The notes below the pieces were generated by a model that was not told where the DNA came from, did not search any database, and saw nothing but the letters and a program-made list of their open reading frames with translations. Both the position numbers and the translations under genes were made by a program. From positions 28,421,392 through 28,485,391 of the forward strand of contig CM060109.1 in assembly GCA_030522415.1 (NCBI GenBank): a stretch of DNA of 64,000 nucleotides, given 5' to 3'. Below are positions 44,717 through 57,124 of this stretch, piece after piece. Source of the DNA: Channallabes apus (taxonomy: Eukaryota; Chordata; Actinopteri; Siluriformes; Clariidae). Within the stretch, counting starts at the first letter, position 1; the number at the start of each line of letters is the position of its first letter.

Positions 44717-45825
44717 TTATTCGGAATGTAATGGTAGGCAAAAGTCACAGTTTGGTACATACGTACAACATTGGTATGTTTTAGGTACAGTGAAGTGGAA
44801 AAAAGACATTACATTTTTTTCATTTATTATGAATTTAACCTGTAAACATACAAACTTTTACAAACTTCTATACAACAAACCGGTCATGATTATCTGAATA
44901 CATAAGGAATGCACATAATGGCACATCCTTTTTTAATACTGCAAACAGTGGTTCTTTTTTATAAGGAATGTTTACAGGCCTTTAAAAAAAAACATTATTT
45001 GATCTAGTCACTACTGACAATGGCTCTGTTACTATTCATGCACAACTTCGTTAATGTTTCTTTCATGATATGAAATACCACCACAACAGAAGCCAACATC
45101 TGAAGAGGTAGTTGAATATTTTGCCATAAGTCTTCAGTGACGTGTTGCCTGTCCCAAATAAAATTAACTGAACACCCAGACCCCCCCTGCACTGGTTAAA
45201 GTCAGACCTATACAGTATATGGCCCCATTGGTTAGCAAACCATTCTTTCTTATACATGTACTGTACATGGCAGATTCTCAGAAAGTAAACGTAAACTCTC
45301 ACAGATCTTGTAATGGGATAATAGCCAAAAAGCCTCTTCAACACCAAAATGGATGCTAATGTTATCGGGTATCTATCATCAGATGGAAAAAAAAAAAACT
45401 GACTCACTCATATCACAGCTCTCTGAAAACAAGAAGCAATCATTCTAAGGACTACTTTTCAGCTGGTTAAATGTTAGAAATTCAGAGGAAGCAATAGGCA
45501 GTTATTGAACCCTCTTGATTGTGGAGCACAGGAAAAAATGTTGAGAGCTCTACCAACACAACGACTAGAGACTGACTGTTTCTGTGTATCAACACAGCAG
45601 GCTCAGTTGTTGCTGAAAATAGCATAATTGTACATTAGAAAACTACACTGGAAAGAAACCTACGTAACACCAGAGGTCATCATCAAATGGTAGGCCGTGG
45701 CCCTGGTGTCAACCAAGTGGACCGAACTGAGAAAAATAGTGTAGCTAATTGTATAAAAATTTGCTATAGTCCAGTGACTCAGCTATAAATATAAACAAGT
45801 GCCATTTCTTTAGCAGGACCTCAGA
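44717..45825. other. No gene recognised
   Basis: Unique-looking AT-rich DNA. The open frame at 45063-45407 (minus) has no recognisable motif. Confidence 0.4.
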
Positions 45826-45831
45826 GTAACC

Positions 45832-46012
45832 ACTCACTCACTCACTCACTCAATCACTCACTCATTTATTCAATCAATTATGTTGTATATTGCGTATCCT
45901 GTACAGGTCACAGGAAGCCTCAAGCCTAACCAAGGACATTTTGTGCACAAGGCAAGGTACATGTATCACAGGGCAAATGCCATACACACACTCATTCACA
46001 CACTAGGAGCAA
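45832..46012 (-). repeat. SINE 3' fragment with (ACTC)n tail
   Basis: In the minus orientation this is the 3' half of the SINE seen at 60.1 kb, decayed, ending in the (GAGT)n-type tail at 45832-45866. Confidence 0.6.
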
Positions 46013-46046
46013 TTAGTGAATAAAATCCCTGTTATCCGTTATCACC

Positions 46047-46200
46047 CAAATGAGGATGGGTTCCCTGTTGAGTCTGGTTTCTCTCAAGGATTCTTCCTAC
46101 TGCCATCTCAGCTGTTTTGTTTCCCTGGAATATTACATGTCATTTTTCATAAAACACCCAAAGTACACTCATGTCCTGGAGCAGCCATTTTTATAAGGAA
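46047..46200 (-). repeat. Dispersed repeat, arm 1 of an inverted pair
   Basis: The block 'gggttccctgttgagtctgg' is the inverse of a block at 46697-46721 and resembles one at about 61120-61150. It is followed by 'ttctctcaaggattcttcct'. This pattern recurs in teleost genomes; its class is unclear to me. Confidence 0.6.
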
Positions 46201-46489
46201 AATTGTATAACAAGTCAGCTTGAGATACATCGTCCATCCTTTTTTCTCAACCGTGTTGTGAGCAGACATGGTCCTTGGACTTTTTGTGTTTACACTACTA
46301 CACAGCATTGCCATGGCAAATGCAACATGCCATATTTTAGAGATTTTTACAATTAATATTTATTGCCATTTGTCATAATTGATTGCTTGAAATTACTGAT
46401 CATCAACTATAATCAATGATTGTCCCATTAATAATTAGGTGAGGGTTAAGGGCTCTATCAATGGTTTATCAGTAGCAGCTTGGCAGGGC

Positions 46490-46735
46490 TGGGATTTCAA
46501 TTCACTTAGATTTTATTTGCATAGTGCTGTTACCAATGGTCATTGTTGCAAAGCAGCTTTACCTGATTTAAGGAATCATGGAAATAAATTTGAAAATGTA
46601 TGGGGAACAAAATTAGAATCATCAGAGCAAACGGAGGGTGAAGGTAGCAAAGAAAACCTCCCTGAGATAACAACAGAAAGAATCCGTGAGAGGATCCAGA
46701 CTCAACAGGGAACCCCTCCTCAGATTCAGTGACAA
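46490..46735 (+). repeat. Dispersed repeat, arm 2 of an inverted pair
   Basis: Begins 'ttcacttagattttatttgc' and includes 'caaagcagctttacctga' and 'ccagactcaacagggaaccc'. It shares order and orientation with 60940-61180. An open frame across it (46439-46732) is probably incidental. Confidence 0.6.
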
Positions 46736-47030
46736 GACATTACAGAAGCACTGCCTGCAACAGCCAAGACCATCTTTATGGTGAAACTGTCCTCAGTCTC
46801 TACACACCCATCCCAAGCAGATTTTATGGGGTTATCCTCTGTATTCCAATGTCTTAATCATTGAGATTAAGCTGTGGAGTATTTGATTATGACTGGTTTT
46901 AAACAGTAAGTTTTAATGAATTCAATATAGTGTATATTGCAGCACAGTGACTTCAGGTCTTAGCTTGCAATATTAAGTGGTAACTACCTCCCTTAATCCA
47001 TATATACAGCACACACACATACACACACGC

Positions 47031-47066
47031 ACGCATGCATACACACACACACACACACACACATAC
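47031..47066. repeat. (CA)n microsatellite
   Basis: CA units with small interruptions. Confidence 0.85.
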
Positions 47067-47279
47067 ACAGCTACAATTACATAAGAATCAGTGGTACTAG
47101 AGATGCACAACTTGATTTGAATTGGGTGAATCATCTCATTTATCAGTTATATTGTCTTTTTGTTTAGGTTCTGCTTGTGTTTGAAAATACACAAGCTAAT
47201 AGCACTTCAGACAGTACCTACTAGAATTATGTAATGCAAAAATCCTAAAATACACCATAATGTAGACAGTCACTAGTGG

Positions 47280-47352
<73 letters not shown>
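47280..47352. repeat. (GT)n microsatellite, uninterrupted
   Basis: About 36 uninterrupted units, a likely length-polymorphic site. Confidence 0.95.
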
Positions 47353-47358
<6 letters not shown>

Positions 47359-48008
47359 TAAAACCAAGTCAGTATAACTCCATATCTTACAACCTAATTT
47401 TATAATTAGATAATTATATTAGATAATTAATATAGAGAGAAACATAACTGTGATGCCATTATGTAGACTAATTACATGTACAGTAATCGATTTTTCTACG
47501 TATATATTTGTGTAATATATGTTGAAAATAGGGAAAGTCTCTCCTAGATCTCTGTTGCATAATGTTTAAAAATTGTGTAAAAACCTGCAGTGTTTTACAC
47601 TAGGACCATGTCATTGTAATCACGTGTACAGTATGTGCTTGTGTTTTGTCTCTCATGTGTCCAGCAGTGTGAGTGTACTGTATGTTCAGGAAATGCAGGA
47701 GAGAGCTAGGCTGGAAACGTTCGAGACAGAGTAGAAGAGAGCCTGAGGTGAGCCAGTCTGTTCTCTCTGTGAGGACTGACAGTGAGACAAAATGAAGAAA
47801 GACAGGCTGTTCCCCAAAACATTAGCCTCCACTGCTCAGGGCTGACACTGAAGAGGAGTGTGTGTACATGTGTGTCTTTGTATGTGTTGCTAAGTGTCAG
47901 GTTTATTGTTTATTGTTTATTGATGTCCCCATTAGCTGTTGCCTAGAGACCGTTATTCTTTGTCCATCTATTATCTTTCTCTGTGGTGCACCTGCCTTGG
48001 AATAATAG
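47353..48008. other. No gene recognised
   Basis: A GA-rich stretch at about 47690-47850. No conserved frame. Confidence 0.4.
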
Positions 48009-48011
48009 TGT

Positions 48012-48094
<83 letters not shown>
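48009..48094. repeat. (TG)n microsatellite
   Basis: About 42 units with one A interruption near the start. Confidence 0.95.
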
Positions 48095-48097
<3 letters not shown>

Positions 48098-49036
48098 AAC
48101 CCTATTTAAGGATGAGAAAGGTCTAAATGTCTTCATAATATAATAGGATGGTAAGTCCTCATAGTGTGTGTGTGTCCAGTACCAGTCAAAAGTAAAAAAA
48201 AAAATAAAATAAAATATGGAATTATCAACCATGTTACTAGCAAAGCACCAGTGAACCATCACACGTCCTTCTCCATGCCATCAAAACTACTGTAAATGTA
48301 ACTGAATGTGTGTGCTGGGTGATTCTTTTTATTATTACGGTTCATTCAGATTAATAGAACTGGCAGCTCATACTGTAGCTGAGGACTTCTGGCAAACAAT
48401 TCACTTGTCACTTCAGAGATATGGAATTTGTACAGAGTTAAATTAGATGAACACATTCCATTCTAAGTGCTAATTCCCCATCAGAAATAATCAGAATTAC
48501 ATCTTTTCTGACTTCAACACATGGGCAGTTAAAACCAGAACCTGGATGCTGCTAGGTTCGGATTTTGTTACATACTGTACGAGGCCGCTAACTTGGGTGA
48601 GTGATTGATGATTAATTTCTAAAACAACAAACTGTATAGTCAGTATTTTAGGTAAAAAAAAAAAATTGTATGTCTGTATGTTGATTAATCTAAACCTAAC
48701 ACTTGTAAGTACAGTAACTCATTTGAAGGTTTGTTTCCAATGCTGAGCTGATGTCGCCCTTTAAATAGGTATCTCAGATTTCTGATTAATAGGTCAAGGT
48801 AATTTCAGTTGTGGTGGTATGTCATGAAAGACGATGTTGAGGAAGAAGGGTCACTCTTAAAAAGTGAAATATTCTTGAATTGAGCCAAATCGTTTTATAA
48901 TTTCTTAATATAAGTTTATAACAAACCAAATCTAAGTATATGAAGCTTATTTCTAGTCAGATGTTACTAAAGTTGTAAGCCAACATTTCTTATTATGTTG
49001 GCTAAGAAATTATGCTTCTTTGAAGACAAAAAATCA
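48095..49036. other. No gene recognised
   Basis: AT-rich DNA. 'accagtcaaaagt' at 48181 may be a scrap of a Tc1-like terminus. Confidence 0.35.
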
Positions 49037-50050
49037 TACATCTTCTTTGTCTTTCGGTTGTTCCCTTTCAGGGGTCGCCACAGCAAATCATCTGCCTCCA
49101 TCTAACTCTATCCTCTGTATCCTCTTCTCTAACACCAACTAACTTCATCTCATCCTCTCTCACTGCATTCATAAATCTCCTCTTTGGTCTTCCTCTAGAC
49201 CTCCTGCCTGGCTGTTCCACCCTCAGCATCCTTCTACCGATATATTCACCATCACTCCTCTGAACATGTCCAAACCACCTCAATCTGGCCTCTCTGACTT
49301 TATCTCCAAAACATCTAACATGGGTTGTCCCACTGATGAACTCATTCTTGATCCTATCCATCCTTGTCACTCCCAAAGTGAACCTCAACATCTTCAGCTC
49401 TGCTACCTCTAGCTCTGCCTCCTGTCTTTTCTTCAGTGTCACTGTCTCTAAGCCGTAGTGCATCGCTGGTCTCACTACTGTCCTGTACACCTTTCCTTTC
49501 ATTCTCGCTGATACTCTTTTATCGCATAACACACCTGCAACTTTTTTCCACCCATTCCAACCTGCCTGTACTCGCCTCTTCACCTCCTTTCCACACTCTC
49601 CGTTGCTCTGGGCCGTTGACCCTAAGTACTTACAATCCTGCACCTTCTTTACCTCTGCTCCCTGTAGCCTTACCATCCCTCTTAGGTTCCTCTCATTTAC
49701 ACACATGTATTCCGTCTTGTTGCGGCTAACCTTCATTCCTCTGCTTTCCAGAGCATACCTCCACCTCTCAAAATTTTCTTCCACCTATTCCCTGCTCTCG
49801 CTACAAAGCACAATGTCATCTGCAAACATCATAGTCCATGGAGACTCCTGTCTAACCTCATCTGTAATCCTGTCCATCACCAGAGCAAACAAAAAGGGGC
49901 TTAGAGCCGATCCTTGATGTAGACCCACCTCCACCTTGAACTCTTGTGTCACACCTACAGTACAGCACATCTCACCACTGTCTTACAACTCTCATACATG
50001 TCCTGCACCACTCTAACATACTTCTCTGCCACTCCAGACTTCCTCATACA
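49037..50050 (-). mobile_element. 5'-truncated RTE-type LINE
   Basis: It retains the last ~325 codons of the RT protein and a very short 3' end (stop at about 49068, then 'gggaacaaccgaaagacaaa'). Short 3' UTRs are typical of RTE elements. A candidate imperfect target duplication is agacaaaaaatc at 49025-49035 and agacaaaaaaaatc at 50054-50067. The 5' junction abuts a palindromic A/T-rich block. Confidence 0.88.
49068..50043 (-). pseudogene. RTE-clade RT C-terminal part, one nonsense codon
   Basis: On the minus strand it shows [18 protein letters not shown] (about 49880-49933) and the catalytic MFADDIVLC (about 49800-49826). An in-frame TAG at 49785-49787 follows, then an unbroken 238-residue stretch with SRNKTEYMC, CKYLGS, RLRWFGHVQR and RGRPKRRF near the end. 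The single stop and readable remainder suggest a fairly young but 5'-truncated copy. The endonuclease is missing. Confidence 0.88.
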
Positions 50051-50145
50051 AAAAGACAAAAAAAATCCTAAAATTGATAATTTTTCAAATTTTAGGATTT
50101 TTTTTTAGGAAGACAAAAAAATCCTAAAATTTGAAAAATTATCTG
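50051..50145. repeat. Palindromic A/T-rich repeat at the LINE 5' junction
   Basis: The unit around 'aaaatcctaaaat' occurs at 50060-50075, inverted at 50087-50105 (attttaggatttt) and again direct at 50117-50133. The inner and outer copies can form alternative hairpins. Confidence 0.8.
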
Positions 50146-50514
50146 TCAACATAACAAGACCTTTGATTACATTTTCATTAAAATTTAATTAGAATTAAGC
50201 TTTATTATCATATATTTGGTTTATATCTTATTCTAAGAATGTATAAATGTACAAAGAAAAACAGAAAAGTTTCAACAGCACCATCACCATTTTTGTATTG
50301 AATAGTGCAAATACTTTTTGGAAAAAACATCCTTTAAATAAATCTTATTAAACAAAACCATTGTTTAGATGGTTTGGTAGAAATATTGCTGTTACTATTC
50401 TTAAACAACATACCACCTACAGTACATGCCTTGACGTAGGCATGATTAAAAAATTATTCTTATAAACAAGCTTTTCTGTTCATTTGTTCTGACTTTTGTC
50501 ACAAAAATGCACAT
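50146..50514. other. No feature seen
   Basis: AT-rich DNA. Confidence 0.35.
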
Positions 50515-50700
50515 AAACCATGCCTTTTGCTGTGACCGTACTAAAAATGTACCAAACATTACATTGGTGCCAGATATTACGGCATACAGGTCTTGGAGTA
50601 ATGCCCTGTTGGACCAGAGCTGCTCTGGTGGAAACCTACACAAGTTTCCATAGTTATAATGTTTCTCACTGTAATGTTATGGCTGATCAGTGTACATGTT
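50515..50700 (-). pseudogene. Tc1-like element fragment with one terminus
   Basis: On the minus strand it begins with gatcagccataacattac (near 50676-50693). It continues through a block reading 'tatctggcaccaatgtaatg', which resembles the same family as 19026-19503. Only the end and a short internal part remain. Confidence 0.5.
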
Positions 50701-52131
50701 GATGTGTGCACAGTGAGTGAGAGAGTAATAAAAATATGTATGGGGCAATTGCTATTGAATGGTTAGACTCTATGTGCCAACTACTGTAGTTAATGAGATA
50801 CGAAAAATAACCAAATATATCCTATCGCCTGCTATTAGCCACACAGTGAGGACAAAGAACAAAACTAATTAGTCATTTTTGTGGAGGTGTCCTGCTAGTC
50901 CTATTTCCTGTACACTTTTGTGAAATGCTTCAGCTTTAGTTTCTAAAGAAATGGTGGGAGTGTTACTGCTTCACTGCTACTGCTGCTTCACTGTAAATCT
51001 GAAGTGTGCCATTAGCCTAAATTACAATATGGATATAAAATAAAATAAAAAATACATTTCAAATATGCCTAAGGCAGCAGTGTACTGTATTTATATTATA
51101 ATGTGTTTGTCAGTTTTCAATTTGCAGCCTGCTGATAAGAAAGAAGAAGAAAAACCAGAAGAAGGAGAAGAAGGCATTTGTCCTTCCCTCTCCCTGTGTT
51201 TTTGATGCATCCGGGGTTGAGAAAGATAGGAGAGAGGAAGTGTTGCGTTGCCATAGTAACAGTCCACTGGAATATGACAGTGTATCTTTCTATCCATTGT
51301 CTTTTACTCAACCACTTTTCCTTTACCATCCAATGATGCAGTTATTGACATGAGTATGTGTCTGTCTGCTTGGGTGTGTGAACCTGATAGTATATCCCCC
51401 CTTGCTTTTGTTGCTGATGAAGACTGGCTATGTGCTTTTGATGCACGTGCAGAGCAGCCCACACTGCTGCTCCAGGCACATAAAGGTTAGGAGAGCATAT
51501 GTGTGTGTGCACGCATGCAGCATATGTCGGCCTCTATTTAGTATATTTATTTTACACAAGACTAGGTTTCATTTGTATTTGTGCTTTTTTCAACTCACAG
51601 TGTAGTATACTGTAGCGCAGTATGGATTAAATCCTCAGGCTCTTGGAGTACACGGCGTACTGCACATTTTGGGGATTCTCTCCTCTAAAGCACCCATTTT
51701 AACTAAGAATTTGTGGTTAATTAGCTAATGCATTTGATCTGTTGTGTCTGGAGCAAGGGAACATGCTAATAGATGTATGACAGGAATTTTTCCAGGACTA
51801 CAGCATGAAACCTGTGATTCAAACTTTTCAAATTTTTTTTTTTCGTAATTCTAACGTATAAATGCTACAGAATAAAACCGTATTTCACAAAACTTGGGAT
51901 AACCGTAGAATTTACAGTGGAAACACTCTAATTAGTTTTACAGAATAAGACCTTAAATTTAACAGTTAAAAATATATGAAAATATGGTTTATTAGAGTAA
52001 AATTTATGATATACTGTATTTATAAAAAGGAAACTCTCAAAGAAGGTATGTGTTACTAATATCATGAAGCATCAGTTTATATTTTACTAAACCTTTGTTG
52101 ATAGAGTTTAAAAATCAGAAAAATATCTGCT
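50701..52131. other. No gene recognised
   Basis: AT-rich DNA. Open frames at 51091-51329 (minus) and 51378-51605 (plus) have no conserved motif. At 51855-52060 some 'aaccgta'-type sequence resembles the neighbouring inverted-repeat element. Confidence 0.4.
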
Positions 52132-53519
52132 CTGTAAAAAATAAACCGTAAATTTTACAGTAGAAAACTGGCAGCTGTGGTTACCAGAAATTTACCGTCA
52201 AAAATACGGTAGCAACACTATTGGTTGTACGGGATTGCACTCATTACACTGTATATTTTAAGGATTTTAATAGTTTTTTCTATGGTTTATAGCCATCTAA
52301 TTTACATTAACCAAGGACTTTAAAGTGGCAAGGACAGCCGCTAGCACGCGCCACTTCGCCCGCCGCCACCGCTCACCAGCCTGTGCCCGCATGCCAGCAG
52401 GGCACTGCCCACCAGAACTGCATGTGCACACCTTTCCTTCCCTTTTTCCCTTCCTCCCTCCTTTAACCCTTTCCTTCCCTAAGTAAAATTACCTCTTTTC
52501 CGTAAGACCTTGTCCGTGTTTGTTGTTGCCCCCCTTGTTCCAAACCCATTACAGAATACATGAACATATTTAACACCCCAGTGCAGTGTGCACTTAAAAA
52601 CCACAATGCAGGACAGAGGACATAAACAATTTTAACATGTTTGTGATAAAATTATTTTTTTGTGTAAAGTTGTAATAAAAGTCCTTCTATAAAATTATAT
52701 GCTTAGATTGTCTGCCCAAAACGCTTAAAAATGTCCATCTCAACATCAAATATTCAAATGTCAGGGTGGACATTTTTAAGAATAACTTTTGATGGGTTTT
52801 GATAATTTGATTTAGGTTTGTATTCATCAATTAGTATAAAAGTACTCTTAATAGTTTCTTAACAGTAAAATCCGGATGCATAGCAATGTAACTTCTATCT
52901 CTTTTACTGTAGCTCCCAGCTAGTGTGATACAATTATACTTTCACAGAATTGCTGAATGAATTCACTGTGGTTATTCATAATAAAACAAATAGTCCAACA
53001 ATTGTGTAGCAAGCATGGTAGTGTAGTGGATAGTACTGTCGCCTTCCACCTCCAGGGTTCGGGCTCGCTTCCCGGCCAGGCTCGATTCCTGTCTCTGTGT
53101 GCATGGAGTTTGTATGTTCTCCCCGTGCTTGGTAGGTTTCATCCAGGTACTCCCCCCTCCCCCCAGTATACAGGATAAAGTTGTATAGAAAGTGAGTGAG
53201 TTCTGAGCTGTAAAAAAGATGAAAATAAACCATTATTATTACAACATAAATCTTTAAATTAGACAGTTCTGAGCTGTAGAAAACATGGTTATGATCCGTA
53301 TTTGTTACAATGTAAACCCTGGAATTTGACGGGAATAAACTGTTTTTATAACAACATAAACATGTTAATTAGACAGTTAAAATCTGTAAAATATGCAGTA
53401 TAATGAGTGCAATCCCGTACTACCAAAAACATTGCTACCGTATTTTTTACGGTAAACTTCTGGCAACCACAGCTGCCATTTTTCCCCCGTAAAATTTACG
53501 GTTAATTTTTTTCAGTGTA
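52132..53519. mobile_element. DNA transposon with ~115-bp inverted repeats
   Basis: The ends (ctgtaaaaaataaaccgtaa at 52133, and the complement of the sequence up to cagtgta at 53519) are inverted over about 115 bp. They share 'ggcagctgtggttaccagaa' and 'gtacgggattgcactcatta'. The family is common in teleosts, but I could not fix the superfamily or target duplication. Inside are a CpG-rich block (52330-52400), a SINE and an imperfect repeat around 'attagacagttctgagctgt'. No transposase is visible. Confidence 0.75.
53013..53190 (+). repeat. SINE copy inside the inverted-repeat element
   Basis: Head 'tagtgtagtggatagtactg' (decayed A box), a degraded B box, the body 'ttctccccgtgcttggtagg', and the 3' part 'acaggataaagttgtataga'. 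Same family as 21666-22012. Confidence 0.8.
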
Positions 53520-55039
53520 CCCATCAAGATGGAAGCAGGATATGGACTAGACTCCTTTGTAACATAATTTACAATATGATGCTAGTGTTAATAATAAAAA
53601 ACATGAAAATTAACAGTGTATGAGCTTTCTGGTTTACCTTTTACTTGATTTGTTTGGTTGATTGAATACTTGGTAGACCTTTTGTTCCAACCTTCTTTAG
53701 GTCTCTCTTGATCAGTTGCTCCAACCACAAACTAATAATGTCTGTATGCTTTTCTTTTTTAATTGAGCTTAGTGAGGACTTGTGACTCTGTGATTCTGTA
53801 ATTGTGTCTGAATAATTAATGGTCTGCACTATTTTGGGCTCCACACTTAAGTACCTGTTCAGGGCTCTTAGTGTCTTGCCAAGAAGGACAATGAAACTCA
53901 AACACAGCTACAGTTAATTTAGGAATAAAAGCAATGACACAATGCAGGACTATGGACTGTTGCCTTACTGGTTCAGACAACACATTTCAAATGTTTTAGC
54001 AGCTCTGTGTTTCATCGTAACTTTCATTTTGTAATAATTTTTCTCTCTGTAGTAGCAAGAGTAACTAAACTTGGCAAGTCTAGACCTACTTTACCTGATT
54101 CTCATAATTTCCTCCAACATGTTGATCAGTACATCATACATCCAAGGGTAAATTCTTACCGGTACTATGTAGCCAAAACGCTAGGAGAATAAATCATGGA
54201 GATGCTGAACAGTCCTGTAAATCTTGTAAGTTTCTCTTTACTGTACATCTCCACATATTCTGCTTTAGAATAGTCTCAGTTAAATAAATGCTCTGGGGTT
54301 GAATCCTAAATAGTGTAAAATGGAAAGCTAGTGGACTATGTAAAGTATAGATTCCCTTGTTCCACATACTGTACCAAGTAGTGCCCCTTATCAGGGTTTA
54401 GAGAGGTATTTTTGAGAGAGGCCTTGTGTTAGAAGCTAGCTAGTTTTGTAGTTCCGTTAGCTGTGAACAAATCAGTTAGGTGAGTCATGAAGTGTTTTGA
54501 GTGTTTTGGCAAAAACTCCTGTCTATGTAAACTAGCAGTAATGAACGATTAAAACATACCACAGATGGTTCAGTGGCAATTGAACTGTGATTTAATAAGG
54601 ATACTAAAGTCTCGTTCTATGACTGTTTTTGAATGTAGATTTTTGCAGACAGGTGCTCTCTATTCTTTTTCGAGTACTGCACACCACCACTGAATCATTT
54701 ATTGGTAAATAGCTCCAGACCGGACTTGATGCTAGTTTATTAGGTAAATAATAAGTTAATTAATACGTTAAAATTTATTTAAGTGACTGGTTAAGTGTTG
54801 TGGTTCTTAGTTTGCATATGAAAACACTCATATGAAAGTTATCTTAAAGAAACAAGGGACGTTCATTATACCACCTGGATAAAAGGACAGAAAAGAGTCT
54901 TGATGCGAGTCTTCCTTGTGTCTTGAGGAAGGCTGAAGGGAGTGTGGTGCAGATAGGGATGTGATAAGTGGCAGGCATTCGAGTTTTATATCTGGTGCTG
55001 GCAGCTACGGCAGTGGGGACCATCTAATGTCACCCTGTC
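53520..55039. other. No gene recognised
   Basis: Open frames at 53641-53901 (minus) and 54007-54192 (plus) show no family motif. Upstream of 55040 the DNA may belong to the LINE relic, but no frame holds. Confidence 0.4.
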
Positions 55040-55395
55040 TGTCTTCCTATGGAATTTGCCACAGTCATAATCAGTATGGTTTATATTCCACTTCAGGTGG
55101 ACACGGACACTGCCTTATGTAAACTACACAAGATTTTCACTCAACACCAGACACATCACCGGGATGCTGTGCTCATTGTGGTACAGTAGGAGACCAGTCC
55201 CACCATTAAACATTTATGGTCAACACATCTCCAAATCTTTCCTGCCCCACCAGCATAAATCGTTTCTTTATCATTGCTACCATACATTTAAAGACACAAG
55301 GGTACAAGGCATTGTCTAATTCACCAATTGGGAGCCATTTGGGAGCACTGTCCTATAGAATGGTGAATGAACACAAAACTAGGATAGCTTGGATT
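55040..55395 (+). pseudogene. LINE endonuclease-domain relic
   Basis: A plus-strand frame at about 55051-55187 reads EFATVIISMVYIPLQVDTDT... then HQTHHRDAVLIVV, the block just before the GDFN motif of an apurinic-type LINE endonuclease. GDFN itself is destroyed by a stop near 55188. A shifted frame later gives YKALSNSPIGSH near 55300-55335, matching the segment before the SDH motif. The source family is probably the type that also supplied Rex1-like copies. It is heavily decayed. Confidence 0.65.
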
Positions 55396-55411
55396 ATTTA
55401 TGCATACATGT

Positions 55412-55520
55412 TAGGGCTGTGCAATTAATCAAATTTCAATTTGATGTTACATTTTTGGCTTCAGACAATTATGAAAATGAGGTAATTGAGATTGAATGAT
55501 GATTGTGCTATGTTCCTTTT
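55412..55520. mobile_element. hAT-like terminus without a partner
   Basis: Starts TAGGGCTGTGCAATTAATC, followed by 'aaatttcaatttgat', typical of one end of a teleost hAT family. No inverted partner was found nearby, so it is a truncated copy of uncertain length. Confidence 0.45.
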
Positions 55521-56989
55521 TCGCAGTGATATTCTCATTTTGTGTTAGAAATCCAACACATACTTTTAGTTTACGGCATAGTGCTTTCATCCAGGCTATG
55601 GTATATATCTGTGTGATATTCATCTCCACTGGGCGATGAAACACTCGGCTGTTTTATTTAAAGATGAATAATTTTACATGTTAAATAATCATGATCGTAT
55701 ATTATATGGATAGTTTTTGCATCTACCCTAGCTTAATATTTTATTATTGTATAATATACATTATTGTATTGCACCAACAACTGCACAAACATATATACAG
55801 TACACATACAAAGTAAACATCTACCTTTTATGTCTATTAATGAACTTGAGATGACAAGCAACTGAGCAGTCACGTGGCCACGTGAACAGCAGAGGTCTGA
55901 TCCCCTGAATAACCTGCATGACTGTGTCAGGTTAGCCATGTGAGAAAGGAGGGATAGGGATAGACCAGAACTACCCTAAGGCTGTGTACTGTATACTGTC
56001 AGATGGTGTGATCTGGATGCTGTCCAGGGAGGTCACTCAGTTCCACATGCCATTTACATAGACCAAATGTGTGGTCCCCGCCCCAGTTTAACTCCTGGTA
56101 GTAATAATGGCATTCAGTATCTTTTTTTTCAGACATGCAGATACATGTACTTTTGGTACAAAGAAAACTTTATGCTGCATGTAGTGCCTTTGGATGAGTA
56201 TAATTGCATTGGTGGGAAATTAAAAGTCGACGTAAGTACTAGTTAACCCAATATTTGCGCTGCTCAGTTGTTTAATTTCACCTAATTTACCCTGTTCAGC
56301 AGTGTCTCAGCAGAAACCTAGCCTGCTACTTAATTAGCTTGGCAAGTCACCCAAGAGTATATGTGCTAATCAGGTCTACACAAAGTGCTCAGACAACCTA
56401 CTATTTAAAGATTAGTGTAACAGCCACAGGAGACAGCTGAGCTAACCCATGCAGAGTTCTGGAAAGGAGAGAGTCTTCAACACCTGTAATAATTGCCATT
56501 TTGTCTTTACTTAAAAAAGAAGACGTGTGGATTACATGTATTGCAAAAGCAGATCCTTGAAGATATCATCCTTAGGCGTAATCAAATAGCATGTTACAGT
56601 ACTGTACTGTATGTACATGAAGAGTTTTTTTTATAGATACTACTCTATGATTTTATTTATGTACTGTATACATTTGCAGTATCAGCCTTATTTTCCCCTT
56701 AGAAAATATAAGCACGAAAATTATTCCTAATAAACATAAAACTTGAATTTCACAAGTGTTGATGCAAATATCTCTTAGGAAAGAAAAAGGAAAATGGAAA
56801 CCAGGAAAAGGAGCAGACACTGCAGTTTGACTATAAGCTATTATAATGATATGTTTAAATTATATAGATAATTCCATCAATCTTGGAGCCTCTGTAGTCC
56901 AACTAGGGGCTGTGAAAGCCAATGGTGACCATAGTATTTATTCCCATTTTTACAACCGTGGTAGGACCTCCGGTTAACATTCTCATGCC
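55521..56989. other. No gene recognised
   Basis: Unique-looking DNA. No conserved frame or element ends. Confidence 0.4.
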
Positions 56990-57124
56990 CATGTACACAC
57001 TACAGGTAGTTTGGGAGCACTAGTTAGCGTATCCCACCAAGCACAGGGAGAACATGCAATCTCCATGCACACAGACCCTGCAGGTGCAAGTCGACAGTGC
57101 TAACCACTACATCACCGTGCCATC
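56990..57124 (-). repeat. SINE head and body fragment
   Basis: On the plus strand it shows 'accaagcacagggagaacat' and 'gacagtgctaaccactacat', so the tRNA-like head lies at the right in minus orientation. The B box is deleted. Confidence 0.7.

Noticed and set aside
46439..46732. 97-codon frame in the 46 kb repeat
   Set aside because: The sequence is a dispersed repeat. The copy at 60.94 kb does not keep the frame.
47903..48262. Open frame with a long HTHTHT stretch
   Set aside because: A translation of the (TG)n array.
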